Below, piece by piece: positions 1 to 8,602 of a stretch of DNA of 64,000 bases. Positions within the stretch are counted from its first letter, which is position 1; each line of letters opens with the position of its first letter. The notes below the pieces were generated by a model. That model had not been told where the DNA came from, did no database searches, and saw only the letters and a program-made list of their open reading frames with translations. Made by a program: the position numbers and the translations under genes. The stretch is from Actinophytocola sp035995025 (lineage in GTDB: Bacteria; Actinomycetota; Actinomycetes; Mycobacteriales; Pseudonocardiaceae), in the NCBI GenBank assembly GCA_035995025.1, contig DASYKY010000007.1, forward strand, positions 56,314 to 120,313, in the 5' to 3' direction.

Positions 1-550
1 CGACCCGAGCATCTACTGCAACGCCAGCACCTGGCCCACGGTCCGCGCGGAGTTCCGCCGCCGCGGGATCCGCGAGCCGCACTACTGGATAGCCAAGTAC
101 GACGGCGTGGCGCGCCTGCCTGCCGGGGCCGTCGCGAAGCAGTACGCCAACCCGCCGTTGCACGGCCGGGGCCACTTCGACCTGTCGATCGTGGCCGACC
201 GCTGGCCCGGCGTCGACAAGGAGGACGACATGCAACCGACCGACTCGGTGCGCGACCCCGGCCCCGGACGCTGGGGCCACACGTGGCTGAACACGAACCA
301 GGTGATCAACAACTCGTCCCACGGCCTGGCCGCCCTGGCGCGAAAGATCGACGCCTTGTCCGCGGTCGCGGCCGCGGACAAGGACGTGGACGCCGCGGAC
401 CTGTCCGCCCTGGTGGACGAGGCGGTGGCCCGCGGCCCCCTGTCCCCGCACCAGCGGACCATCATCGAGGAGGTCGTCCGCGAACTCGCCCCGGAGCAGA
501 CCGACGCCATCCTCGCCCGCCTGGCCGAACGCTTCTCCCGGGAGGATTGA
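1..550 (+). CDS. C-terminal part of a lysozyme-like (DUF1906/GH25-type) protein, 5' end outside window
   Basis: The frame is open from base 2 and runs about 182 residues to the stop at 548-550; the start lies upstream of the window. The first ~75 residues include YCNASTW, EPHYWIAKYDG and AVAKQYANP, and then HFDLSIVAD. This pattern is typical of the end of the glycoside-hydrolase-like barrel of actinobacterial and phage lysins, where the late Asp lies in a D-x-S/N motif. After WPGVD the protein changes to a linker and a charged, helical tail (about residues 105-182) that is not a recognised cell-wall-binding domain. Function is therefore inferred as peptidoglycan hydrolysis, either phage-derived or secreted. 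The next gene is convergent and stops 5 bases away. Family assignment is from motif memory only; the missing N-terminus prevents checking for a signal peptide. Confidence 0.6.
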   Translation, partial: DPSIYCNASTWPTVRAEFRRRGIREPHYWIAKYDGVARLPAGAVAKQYANPPLHGRGHFDLSIVADRWPGVDKEDDMQPTDSVRDPGPGRWGHTWLNTNQVINNSSHGLAALARKIDALSAVAAADKDVDAADLSALVDEAVARGPLSPHQRTIIEEVVRELAPEQTDAILARLAERFSRED

Positions 551-554
551 CGGT

Positions 555-980
555 TCAGGGCCAGGCCTTACGAATCGAGTCGGCCGACACGGCATAGATC
601 GCCGGCCCACCGCGCCGAGCGGCGCGTTCGATCCGCTGCCGGTTCAGGTGGAACCGCTCCACCATCGCGGCGATCTTCAGCTGCTGGTTGTCCAGATAGA
701 ACAACGTGCCCGAGTACGTCACCAATGGGCTTCGTTCGTGGCCACGTCCCTTGATCCGGCCGTCTTTGCTCAACGGTACCCATCCGCGTCGCAGGCCGTA
801 TTCGATCCAGTCCTCGTCGGCGATGTCCTGCGCATCGTCCGGGAACTCGTCAGCGATGCGGTGAACCAGCCAGCCAAGTCGCTGGAGCTCGAGAGAAACC
901 GTGCGGCCAAGCCCGCGGTCCAGCAAAAACTCAAGCGGCCGGTTCGGTGGCGGTTCGGCAGATCGCCTCTGCTTGTTCAT
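555..980 (-). CDS. PIN-like toxin, VapC45-type
   Basis: This 141-residue protein begins near FLLDRGLGR, continues through an acidic DEFPDDAQDIADEDWI segment and has a basic C-terminal half. That layout matches PIN-like RNase toxins of the VapC45 type (M. tuberculosis Rv2019 is about 138 residues). Family members are thought to cleave RNA using acidic residues; the Asp in LLDRG and the DxxDEDW cluster are candidates here. Translation from ATG 980 overlaps the antitoxin frame by 50 bases, and no good ribosome-binding site precedes it, so an in-frame TTG just before LDRG is an alternative start. The antitoxin lies directly upstream on the same strand, the usual order for this pair. Identification rests on size, motifs and partner. 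Confidence 0.7.
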   Translation of the reverse strand: MNKQRRSAEPPPNRPLEFLLDRGLGRTVSLELQRLGWLVHRIADEFPDDAQDIADEDWIEYGLRRGWVPLSKDGRIKGRGHERSPLVTYSGTLFYLDNQQLKIAAMVERFHLNRQRIERAARRGGPAIYAVSADSIRKAWP

Positions 981-1590
981 GTGTCAGGCCGTATTCGTCG
1001 GCGACGGTCTGGATGGACTCGCCCGATCGCCACAGGTCCACCACCGTGTCCACGGGCACGCGGTTGGCCTCGATCACCGGCGCTCCCCAGGCGAAGCGTG
1101 GGTCGATGATCACCGGAGCGATGTCCGAGTACTGCCGCAGGCGAAGTCGAGATGGTGTGTCGTCCTCGATATCCCATGAGATGTAACGCAGGTCCCCCTC
1201 GATCATCTCCTTGATCGGATGCTGGCCGTCGGCCGCCCGGGCCAGCTCGCGTCCGGCGTATTCGATGAAGATGTCGATACCGTCGGTCACGATGCGTCTG
1301 GTGGCCAGGCCGTACGGTGTGTCGAACTCCTGCCGGATCGCTTCTGCCGCCTCGCGAACGGTCGACTTCTTCAGACCAAGGTCTGCCCGCAGAGTGCGGA
1401 GAACGTACGCCTCGATCACGGCGACGAAGGGCACCGAGGGCCTGCCACGTTTAACGGGCTCGACGCGATGAACGAGTGGTGCACCCGCGGCATGCTCGCT
1501 CAGCCAGTAGTACATCGTGGACTCGGGGATCCGGAGGTGCCGAGCCGTCTCTCTGGGGGTCAGCAGCGGATCCTGGTATTTGTCGACCAC
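931..1590 (-). CDS. DUF433-type antitoxin, VapB45-like
   Basis: The predicted 219-residue protein has an N-terminal helix-turn-helix segment (LTPRETARHLRIPESTMYYW) and ends in a DUF433-like domain with the motifs APVIEANRVPVDTVVDL and ESIQTVADEYGLT. This combination is that of VapB45-type antitoxins (M. tuberculosis Rv2018), which bind their promoter and neutralise the PIN-like toxin encoded next. I chose the GTG at 1590 rather than upstream ATGs because a near-perfect Shine-Dalgarno AAGGAGGT (minus strand, 1599-1606) sits 8 bases before it. Stop and toxin start overlap by 50 bases, which supports coupled translation. Autoregulation is likely from the family but no operator was identified. 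Confidence 0.75.
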   Translation of the reverse strand: MVDKYQDPLLTPRETARHLRIPESTMYYWLSEHAAGAPLVHRVEPVKRGRPSVPFVAVIEAYVLRTLRADLGLKKSTVREAAEAIRQEFDTPYGLATRRIVTDGIDIFIEYAGRELARAADGQHPIKEMIEGDLRYISWDIEDDTPSRLRLRQYSDIAPVIIDPRFAWGAPVIEANRVPVDTVVDLWRSGESIQTVADEYGLTHEQAEAICRTATEPAA

Positions 1591-1769
1591 TTTTCGACAC
1601 CTCCTTTCCGCTGCCATCACGATCTCACAGTCTGCCCGGACGCCCCGGCAGCATCGCCGCGCCATGACTTGTTTCGGCTACGGTTCGCGCCGCGTTGAGG
1701 CCGAACGTCGACTGTGACCAGCCTGTTACGGTCCGTCTGTGCGGCCGCCCAGCGATTCAGGTCACGAGG

Positions 1770-3242
1770 TCAGCGGTTCGACGACGTGGAGATGAACTCC
1801 GCCAGGTCCTTCGACTGTTGCAGCCGCGACGGCTCGTGCACGTACATCATGTGCCCGGCCTCGTAGTACGCCGACGAGATGTTGCCGCGCAGCTCCCCGG
1901 GAATGTCCAAATGCGCCAGCACGTGCTCGGACGCGAAGTAGGGCGTCGCGCCGTCGAGGTAGCCGAAGGCCACGTGGACCTTCATGTGCGGGTTCGCGCG
2001 CATCGACGCGGCCAGCCTGTTCGCCACCGTCACGTGGGCGTTCTCGAACTCCTTGTACGACCACGCCTCGTGCACGCTGGGCGACAGCACCTCGTACGGC
2101 AGGTCGTTCGGGTAGCTCAGCTCCGCGTGCAGGTAGTGGTTCAGCGCCGCCGTGTACGAGCCCATCATCGCGGTGAAGGACGGGTCCTCGTCGAAGTGTT
2201 CCATGCCGTAGTCCGGGGTCCAGCCGGTGAACCGCGCGTCCAGCCTGCCGGTCACCAAACGCTTGTGCCGCAACAGCTCCGTATAGAACCGTACGTGCTC
2301 GATGCGCAGGTTGACCCGGTCGACGTAGTCCTCGGACAGGCCGGTCAGCGCGGCGAGCCGGGACACCGTCGCCGCGCGTTCCTCTGTGGACAGACGGTGG
2401 CCGCGGGCCAGGGCCCACGGGTAGTCGCGCGACGCGAAGTCCTCCGCGTCGGACAGCAGCTCCTCGAGCGGGCGGTCGGCCAGCACCCCGTGATAGTGCC
2501 CGATCGCCGCGTAGGTCGGCAGGAACAGCGCGTACGGCAGGTCGTTGCCCGCGGTGAAGTCGAGGCTGGCGAAGTCCAGCACGGCCGAGATCAGCATCAG
2601 CCCGTTCAGGTACATGCCGTACCGCGCCTGCAGGTGCTGCGCGAGCCCGCCGGCCCGGGTGGTGCCGTAGGACTCGCCCGCGAGGAACTTCGGCGACATC
2701 CACCGGCCGTTGCGCGACGTCCACAGCCGGATCACCTCGCCGACGGACTCGATGTCGCCCTGGAAACCGTGGTATTCGCCGGGCCGCTCGCCCTTGACCG
2801 CGCGCGAGAAACCCGTCGACACGGGATCGATGAACACCAGGTCGCTGTGCGCGAGCAGCGTCTCGGCGTTGTCGACCATGCCGTACGGCGGCGGCGCGAG
2901 GTCGCCGACGTCGCCGGACACCACGCGGCGCGGGCCGAGCAGCCCGAGGTGCAGCCACACGCTCGCCGAGCCGGGGCCGCCGTTGAACGCGAAGGTCACC
3001 GGGCGCTTCCCGGGGTCCGCGCCGTCGAGCGTGTACGCGGTGAGGAACACCTCGGCCTTCGGCACGTAGCCGCCGAACTTGCCGTCGGTGACGATCTCCT
3101 TGCGCAGCACGATCCGGCCGGCGGTCGCCGTGTAGTTCAGCGTGCGCCGCGCGATCTTGATCGAGTGCTCGGTGGTGACGAGGTCGTCGACCGGCTCGGC
3201 CGGCTTCTCCTCGGTGGTCTTCTCGGGCGCCTCGTCGCTCAT
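1770..3242 (-). CDS. S10-family serine carboxypeptidase
   Basis: A 490-residue protein with the full S10 peptidase signature: NGGPG (residues 87-91, oxyanion-hole region), the nucleophile elbow GESYG with Ser191, a late Asp in GYLDGATPY (about 430) and the catalytic His in EAGHMMYVHEPS (about 464). These enzymes release C-terminal residues from peptides, with an acidic optimum in many members. No signal peptide is seen: the N-terminus is a charged, Glu/Pro-rich tail (MSDEAPEKTTEEKPAEP), so a cytoplasmic place is likely, as for many bacterial S10 homologues. The start ATG at 3242 was preferred to longer frames because the family domain begins soon after it and the divergent uracil-DNA glycosylase starts 52 bases away. 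The frame stays open upstream, but only as a high-GC artefact. Confidence 0.88.
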   Translation of the reverse strand: MSDEAPEKTTEEKPAEPVDDLVTTEHSIKIARRTLNYTATAGRIVLRKEIVTDGKFGGYVPKAEVFLTAYTLDGADPGKRPVTFAFNGGPGSASVWLHLGLLGPRRVVSGDVGDLAPPPYGMVDNAETLLAHSDLVFIDPVSTGFSRAVKGERPGEYHGFQGDIESVGEVIRLWTSRNGRWMSPKFLAGESYGTTRAGGLAQHLQARYGMYLNGLMLISAVLDFASLDFTAGNDLPYALFLPTYAAIGHYHGVLADRPLEELLSDAEDFASRDYPWALARGHRLSTEERAATVSRLAALTGLSEDYVDRVNLRIEHVRFYTELLRHKRLVTGRLDARFTGWTPDYGMEHFDEDPSFTAMMGSYTAALNHYLHAELSYPNDLPYEVLSPSVHEAWSYKEFENAHVTVANRLAASMRANPHMKVHVAFGYLDGATPYFASEHVLAHLDIPGELRGNISSAYYEAGHMMYVHEPSRLQQSKDLAEFISTSSNR

Positions 3243-3294
3243 GAGCCGCACCCTACGTGGTGCGTTCCGCCGGGCGCCAAGCACAATTCGCCTC

Positions 3295-3999
3295 GTGTCC
3301 GACCTTGCCTCCCTCGACCAGCGGGTGACCCGGTGCCGCCGGTGCCCGCGCCTGGTGGCGTGGCGCGAGGAGGTGGCGCGGGTCAAGCGCGCGGCGTTCG
3401 CCGACCAGGAGTACTGGGGCCGGCCGGTCCCCGGCTTCGGCCCGCCGGACGCGCCGCTCGCGATCGTCGGCCTGGCCCCGGCCGCGCACGGCGCCAACCG
3501 CACCGGGCGCATGTTCACCGGCGACCGCTCGGGGGACGTGCTGTACGCCGCCCTGCACGCGGTGGGCCTGGCCTCGCAGCCGACGTCCACGCACGCGGGC
3601 GACGGCCTGGAGCTGTTCGGCGTGCGCATCACCGCGCCGGTGCGCTGCGCCCCGCCGGCGAATAAGCCGACCCCGGCCGAGCGGGACAACTGCCGTCCGT
3701 GGCTCGCGGAGGAGCTGTCGCTACTGCCGGTGCGCGCGATCGTGGTGCTGGGCGCGTTCGGCTGGCAGGCGCTGCTGCCGGTGCTGTCCGCGGCGGGCTG
3801 GGCGGTGCCGACGCCGCGCCCGCGCTTCGGCCACGGCGCCGAGGTCACGCTCGATGGCCCGCGGCCACTGCACGTGCTGGGCTGCTACCACGTGAGCCAG
3901 CAGAACACCTTCACCGGCAAGCTGACCCCGGCGATGGTCGAGGCGGTCCTGGCCCGCGCGAAGGCCCTCGCCGGTCTGGGCGAACCAAAGCGTGCTTGA
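3295..3999 (+). CDS. udgB: Family 5 uracil-DNA glycosylase (UdgB type)
   Basis: This 234-residue protein removes uracil (and in characterised UdgB enzymes also other deaminated bases) from DNA as the first step of base-excision repair. Sequence evidence: four cysteines at residues 14, 17, 118 and 133 that match the [4Fe-4S] ligands of family 4/5 enzymes; motif A GLAPAAHGANRTGRMFTGD (59-77), in which Ala replaces the catalytic Asp as in family 5; and the second motif HVSQQNT starting at His199. The GTG start at 3295 places CRRCP at the usual distance from the N-terminus. A longer in-frame start at 3142 would overlap the divergent peptidase. The gene appears monocistronic and its promoter must lie in the 52-base divergent gap. 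Confidence 0.9.
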   Translation: MSDLASLDQRVTRCRRCPRLVAWREEVARVKRAAFADQEYWGRPVPGFGPPDAPLAIVGLAPAAHGANRTGRMFTGDRSGDVLYAALHAVGLASQPTSTHAGDGLELFGVRITAPVRCAPPANKPTPAERDNCRPWLAEELSLLPVRAIVVLGAFGWQALLPVLSAAGWAVPTPRPRFGHGAEVTLDGPRPLHVLGCYHVSQQNTFTGKLTPAMVEAVLARAKALAGLGEPKRA

Positions 4000-4100
4000 A
4001 CGCTCCGTCCCCGCGCGGTTACCCTGAGGGCACGCGCAGGCCCGTCGCGCCCTGGGGGGCGATCCGGCGAAATCTTGACGGGCAAAGGGAATCGAAGCCC

Positions 4101-4289
4101 GTGGCCGTGCTCATCCTGCTCGTCGTCCTTGTCTGGCTGCTCGTTCTCGTCCTCGTGGTGCTCGGCCGGATCCTCCGGATTCCCGGGCGCGCCGCCCGCA
4201 TCTCGGTGCGGCCGCTGCCCTGGCCGCGGATCGATATCAGCGTCGAGGCGGAACCGTCCGTCGGTGCCGAACCGGACGGGTGCACATGA
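4101..4289 (+). CDS. Small single-span membrane protein
   Basis: A 62-residue frame starting with GTG at 4101. Residues 2-22 form one strongly hydrophobic helix rich in Val and Leu (VAVLILLVVLVWLLVLVLVV), followed by a basic stretch (GRILRIPGRAARISVR) and an acidic tail. A purine-rich AAAGGGA lies about 10 bases upstream. The protein has the look of a small actinobacterial inner-membrane protein with a cytoplasmic basic tail; I do not recognise a family. It is codirectional with the DUF4129 cassette that starts 81 bases downstream and could belong to that transcript. Coding status rests on the coherent hydrophobic/basic pattern rather than on homology. Confidence 0.5.
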   Translation: MAVLILLVVLVWLLVLVLVVLGRILRIPGRAARISVRPLPWPRIDISVEAEPSVGAEPDGCT

Positions 4290-4370
4290 GGTGCACAATT
4301 CCCTGATCCGGCAGGTATCGACTGCATAAATTTCCTTCCCTTCGCGGGCCGGTGCGGCATGCTGCGAGGG

Positions 4371-5087
4371 ATGAGAAGGAGCTCCCGGATCGCCGTTCTC
4401 TGCGCGGTCGGGGCACTGCTCCTGTTCGCGGTGGTGTCCGCGCGGGGGAAGTCGGCGATTCCCGGCGGCCTGCGGGACATCCAGCTCGAACGGGGGCTGC
4501 CCGACCCGCCGGGCGCGGGCGGTGTGCCGCCGGGCAAGAACGCCTACAAGCTCGACGTCGTCGACGAGCTGCAGCTGGTCCAGGCGGCGATCGTGATCGC
4601 GGCCATGATCCTGCTGCTGATCGCGTTCGCCGTGCTGATCCGGCGGCTGCAGCAGCTGCGTAAGCGCCCGTGGCGGCTCGGCGTCGGTGTGGAGGAGGCG
4701 GAGGAGGAGATCGGCGCGCTCGAGTCGCACCTGCAGATGCGGCTGCGCCGCGCGGCGCAGGAGGCCCGCACCGAGCTCGCCGCCCGCGACGGCGGCCCTC
4801 CGGGTGACGCGGTGATCGTTGCGTGGCTGCGGCTCGAGGAAGCCGCCGAGCACGGGGGCGCCGGGCGCAAGCCGCACGAGACCGCCACCGAGTTCACGGC
4901 CGCGCTGCTCGGCCGCTACACCGCGAGCGAACCGGCGCTGGACGAGCTGCGCGTGCTCTACCAGCGGGCCCGCTTCGGCCCGGCCGGCGAGGTCAGCGAG
5001 GACGACGTGACGAGGGCGGCCGCCGCGCTCGACCGCATCCTGCACGCGCTCGGCAACGCGGCCACCCCGGCGGTCGCCGACACATGA
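4371..5087 (+). CDS. DUF4129 domain membrane protein
   Basis: This 238-residue protein has an N-terminal hydrophobic segment (residues 7-20), a short extracytoplasmic region and a second membrane helix near residues 66-86 (AAIVIAAMILLLIAFAVLI). Its cytoplasmic domain carries the DUF4129 hallmark: a helix with AWLRLEEAAEHGG, then the motif KPHETATEFTAALL. Such proteins occur with MoxR ATPases and DUF58 proteins and are assumed to take part in a membrane-associated chaperone or assembly complex. ATG 4371 is preferred over ATG 4359 because GCGAGGG precedes it. The stop overlaps the next start (ATGA at 5084-5087), making this the first of five tightly coupled genes. Function beyond the association is unknown. 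Confidence 0.75.
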   Translation: MRRSSRIAVLCAVGALLLFAVVSARGKSAIPGGLRDIQLERGLPDPPGAGGVPPGKNAYKLDVVDELQLVQAAIVIAAMILLLIAFAVLIRRLQQLRKRPWRLGVGVEEAEEEIGALESHLQMRLRRAAQEARTELAARDGGPPGDAVIVAWLRLEEAAEHGGAGRKPHETATEFTAALLGRYTASEPALDELRVLYQRARFGPAGEVSEDDVTRAAAALDRILHALGNAATPAVADT

Positions 5088-5553
5088 GCCCCCTGCGTGC
5101 CTTCGGTCTCACCGTGCTGACCGCGACCGTGGTCTTCCTCCTCGGGATCTCCACGATGAGCATGCCGTTCTGGTGGGCCGTGCTCGTCAGCCTGCCGCCC
5201 GCCGCCGCGGTGCTGCTCACCACGCTGTTCGTCGGCGGCTTCGACCAGGACTGGACGCCGGAGCCCGACCTGCCGGCGGCCAGCGTCTGCCTGCACGCCA
5301 GCCAGCTCGGCGACCGGCTCGGCCAGGCAGCGACCGACCCCTACCGCTACACCTCGCGGGTCCAGCCGCGGCTGCGCCGGCTCGCGCTCTCCACGCTGCG
5401 CCGCATCCCCGGCACCGCCGACATCGCGGACCTGCACGACCCGCGCGCCCGCGAGCGCCTCGGCGAACAGCTGTACCAGCTGCTCACCGCGCCCGGTGCG
5501 CGCCTGCCCAAGCCCGATGAGTTCGCCGCGATGGTGCGGCGTCTGGAGGAACT

Positions 5554-5557
<4 letters not shown>
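5084..5557 (+). CDS. Two-span membrane protein of the MoxR/DUF58 cassette
   Basis: A 157-residue protein with two adjacent hydrophobic helices (about residues 5-24 and 28-50) and a soluble C-terminal half that contains RVQPRLRRLALSTL and ends in KPDEFAAMVRRLEEL. It has no enzymatic motif that I recognise. Start and stop are both four-base ATGA overlaps, with the DUF4129 gene before and the moxR gene after. Equivalent small membrane proteins are regularly found at this place in actinobacterial MoxR clusters, so it is probably a membrane scaffold of the same complex; that role is an inference from position. Confidence 0.65.
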
Positions 5558-6561
<1,004 letters not shown>

Positions 6562-6579
6562 GCACCCCGTGAGCACCCC

Positions 6580-7998
6580 GTGAGCAGCCCCGAGCAGGCC
6601 GGCACCGGCGTCGGGCAGCGAACCGACGACAAGGGCCCCGGCCACCGGGTGCGCCGCTGGTTCCTGGGCCGTCGCGAGGCGCGCCGGATGGGCTGGCGGC
6701 ACACCGACGCGCTGACCCGCGCGGTCGTGTGCGGGTTCGGGCTGGCCGTCGCCGGCGTCGTGCTGCACCGGCTGGAGCTGCTGCTCGTCGGCGCCCCGCT
6801 GCTGGTCAGCGTGCTGCTGACGGTGCCGCCGCGCGGCACGCCGAAGGTGCGCACGATGCGGCTCGCGGACACCGCGGAGGCGGACCGGTTCAACGAGGTC
6901 ACCGTGACGATGGAGCCCGGCGAGGGCGCGGTGCTGGCCGCGCTGCGCATGCCGATGCCGTCGCGCTCCGGCGTCGGGCCGGTGCACATGCTGCCCGCGG
7001 TGCGCGGTGTGGTCAGCGCGCGGGTCAAGTGGAGCAGCTGGGGCCAGTCGGACTACCTGCGGCCGGACCACCTGCTGGCCGGCCACGACGGGCTGTACGT
7101 GCTGGGCCCGGTGGTCGGGCACACGGCCAGCCATACGGTGCTGCCGCCGGTCGATCCGCTGCCCGCCGCGCCGCTGCCGCCGCGGGCCGCGGGACTGGTC
7201 GGCGCGCACCGCTCGGCCCGCCCCGGCGACGGCATGGAGCTGCGCGACATCCGCCCGTTCCAGACCGGCGACCGGCTGCGCCGGGTCGACTGGCGGGTCT
7301 CGCTGCGCGCCGCGGCCGCGACCACCGGCGGCGACCTCGTGCCGGGCACCCTGAACGTCCGCGAGCGCCACGCCGAGGCCGACGCCGACCTGGTGCTCGC
7401 GCTGGACACCACGCTCGACGTCAGCAGGAAGATGGCCGAGTGGTCGGAGATCACCCGCGGCGCGGAGGTGCGGGTCGGCGGCAGCCTCGACCTCGGCGTG
7501 CGCGCGGTGTGCTCGCTCGCCGCGGCGTTCCTGCGGCAGGGCGACCGGGTCGGCGTGGTCGACCTCGGCCACCCGCGCGGCGGGGTGGCGCCGGGCACGG
7601 GAAAGCGGCAGCTGCAGCGGATCCGGCATTCGCTGGTGCTCGCCGCGCAGCGGGTCACCGGCTCGGGGGAGCCGGTGCTGCGCGCGTCGCAGTACCCGCG
7701 GGGCGCGACGATCGTGGTGCTCTCGGCGTTCCTCGAGGACAAGATGGTCGACCTCACGGTGCACGCCGCCCGGCGCGGGAACCTGGTGGTGGCGGTGGAC
7801 CTGATGCCCGCCGACCTGGCGCCGGACCGGGAGACGCCGTGGGGCGACTCGGTGCGGCAGATCATCGTCGCCGAGCAGCGCCTGCGGCTCGCGGTGCTCG
7901 CCGACCACGGCGTGCCGATCGGACGGTGGAAGGACGGCACCGCGGTGGCCGCGCTGCTGCGGGCCTCCCGCCGCAGGCCGAGGATGGTGCGGCGATGA
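6580..7998 (+). CDS. DUF58 domain protein (MoxR partner)
   Basis: A 472-residue protein with two hydrophobic helices near residues 48-61 and 66-83 and the DUF58 signature RDIRPFQTGDRLRRVDW at 222-238. The region after it resembles a von Willebrand factor A-like fold (VLALDTTLDV, later RVGVVDLGHPRGG), the usual arrangement in DUF58 proteins that bind MoxR. I chose GTG 6580: the two earlier candidate starts in the repeated bases GAGCACCCCGT run straight into stops. The stop overlaps the next start at 7995. Role in envelope or redox-complex assembly is assumed from the family context, without experimental proof. Confidence 0.85.
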   Translation: MSSPEQAGTGVGQRTDDKGPGHRVRRWFLGRREARRMGWRHTDALTRAVVCGFGLAVAGVVLHRLELLLVGAPLLVSVLLTVPPRGTPKVRTMRLADTAEADRFNEVTVTMEPGEGAVLAALRMPMPSRSGVGPVHMLPAVRGVVSARVKWSSWGQSDYLRPDHLLAGHDGLYVLGPVVGHTASHTVLPPVDPLPAAPLPPRAAGLVGAHRSARPGDGMELRDIRPFQTGDRLRRVDWRVSLRAAAATTGGDLVPGTLNVRERHAEADADLVLALDTTLDVSRKMAEWSEITRGAEVRVGGSLDLGVRAVCSLAAAFLRQGDRVGVVDLGHPRGGVAPGTGKRQLQRIRHSLVLAAQRVTGSGEPVLRASQYPRGATIVVLSAFLEDKMVDLTVHAARRGNLVVAVDLMPADLAPDRETPWGDSVRQIIVAEQRLRLAVLADHGVPIGRWKDGTAVAALLRASRRRPRMVRR

Positions 7999-8576
7999 CG
8001 GCCGCGGTACACGTCGACACGCCGCACCTCGGGCGCGGCATGCCCGCCTGGTTCCTGCGCGTCGCGGTGCTCCTGGCCGGCGCGTTCGTGGTCGCGATCC
8101 CGTTCGCCGACGGCGCGTTGCTCGGCACGCTGTTCGTCCTCTGCCCGCTGGCCGTCATCGCGGTGTACGCGCCCGCCTCGCCCGCGCCGTCGGGGCTGGT
8201 GATCGCGGCGGCCGTGATGGCCGCGCTGACCGGCGACGACCCGCTGCGGCCCGCCGTGCTGGTGATGATCCCGGCGGTGCACCTGTTCCACGTGACCTGC
8301 GGCCTGGCCGGCCTGGTCCCGGTCCGCGGCCGCCTGCACCCGCGGGCGCTCGTCCGGCCCGCGCTGCGGTTCCTGCTCGTCGAGGCGATCGTGTTCGCGT
8401 TCGTGGGCATCGCCGCGCTGCTGCCGGCCACGCAGATCCCGGCCCCGATCGAGGTCGCCGCGCTCGCCGGGCTCGTGGTGGTGGCGGTGGTCATCCTGCT
8501 GTGGCACCGCGGGGTGTTCCGGCAGCCGGGCCCGCGCGGCCGCGACGACTCTCACACCGGGGGCGGCGGGCGTTGA
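7995..8576 (+). CDS. Integral membrane protein closing the MoxR/DUF58 cassette
   Basis: The 193-residue product is dominated by hydrophobic helices: roughly residues 17-33, 36-54, 59-73, 89-103, 120-140 and 148-165. Its tail is polar and Gly/Arg-rich. It overlaps the DUF58 stop by four bases (ATGA) and is the last member of the five-gene cassette. I do not recognise a named family. Proteins of this kind often follow DUF58 genes in Pseudonocardiaceae and streptomycetes and may anchor the MoxR machinery; this is inferred from location. NDH-2 begins only 26 bases downstream and might be cotranscribed. Confidence 0.65.
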   Translation: MTAAVHVDTPHLGRGMPAWFLRVAVLLAGAFVVAIPFADGALLGTLFVLCPLAVIAVYAPASPAPSGLVIAAAVMAALTGDDPLRPAVLVMIPAVHLFHVTCGLAGLVPVRGRLHPRALVRPALRFLLVEAIVFAFVGIAALLPATQIPAPIEVAALAGLVVVAVVILLWHRGVFRQPGPRGRDDSHTGGGGR

Positions 8577-8602
8577 CCAGGTAGAGGTGCCACCATGGAC
8601 GC

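Noticed and set aside
1695..3665. A 656-codon plus-strand frame opposite the carboxypeptidase gene
   Set aside because: The opposite strand encodes a complete S10 peptidase with all active-site motifs; this frame has none.
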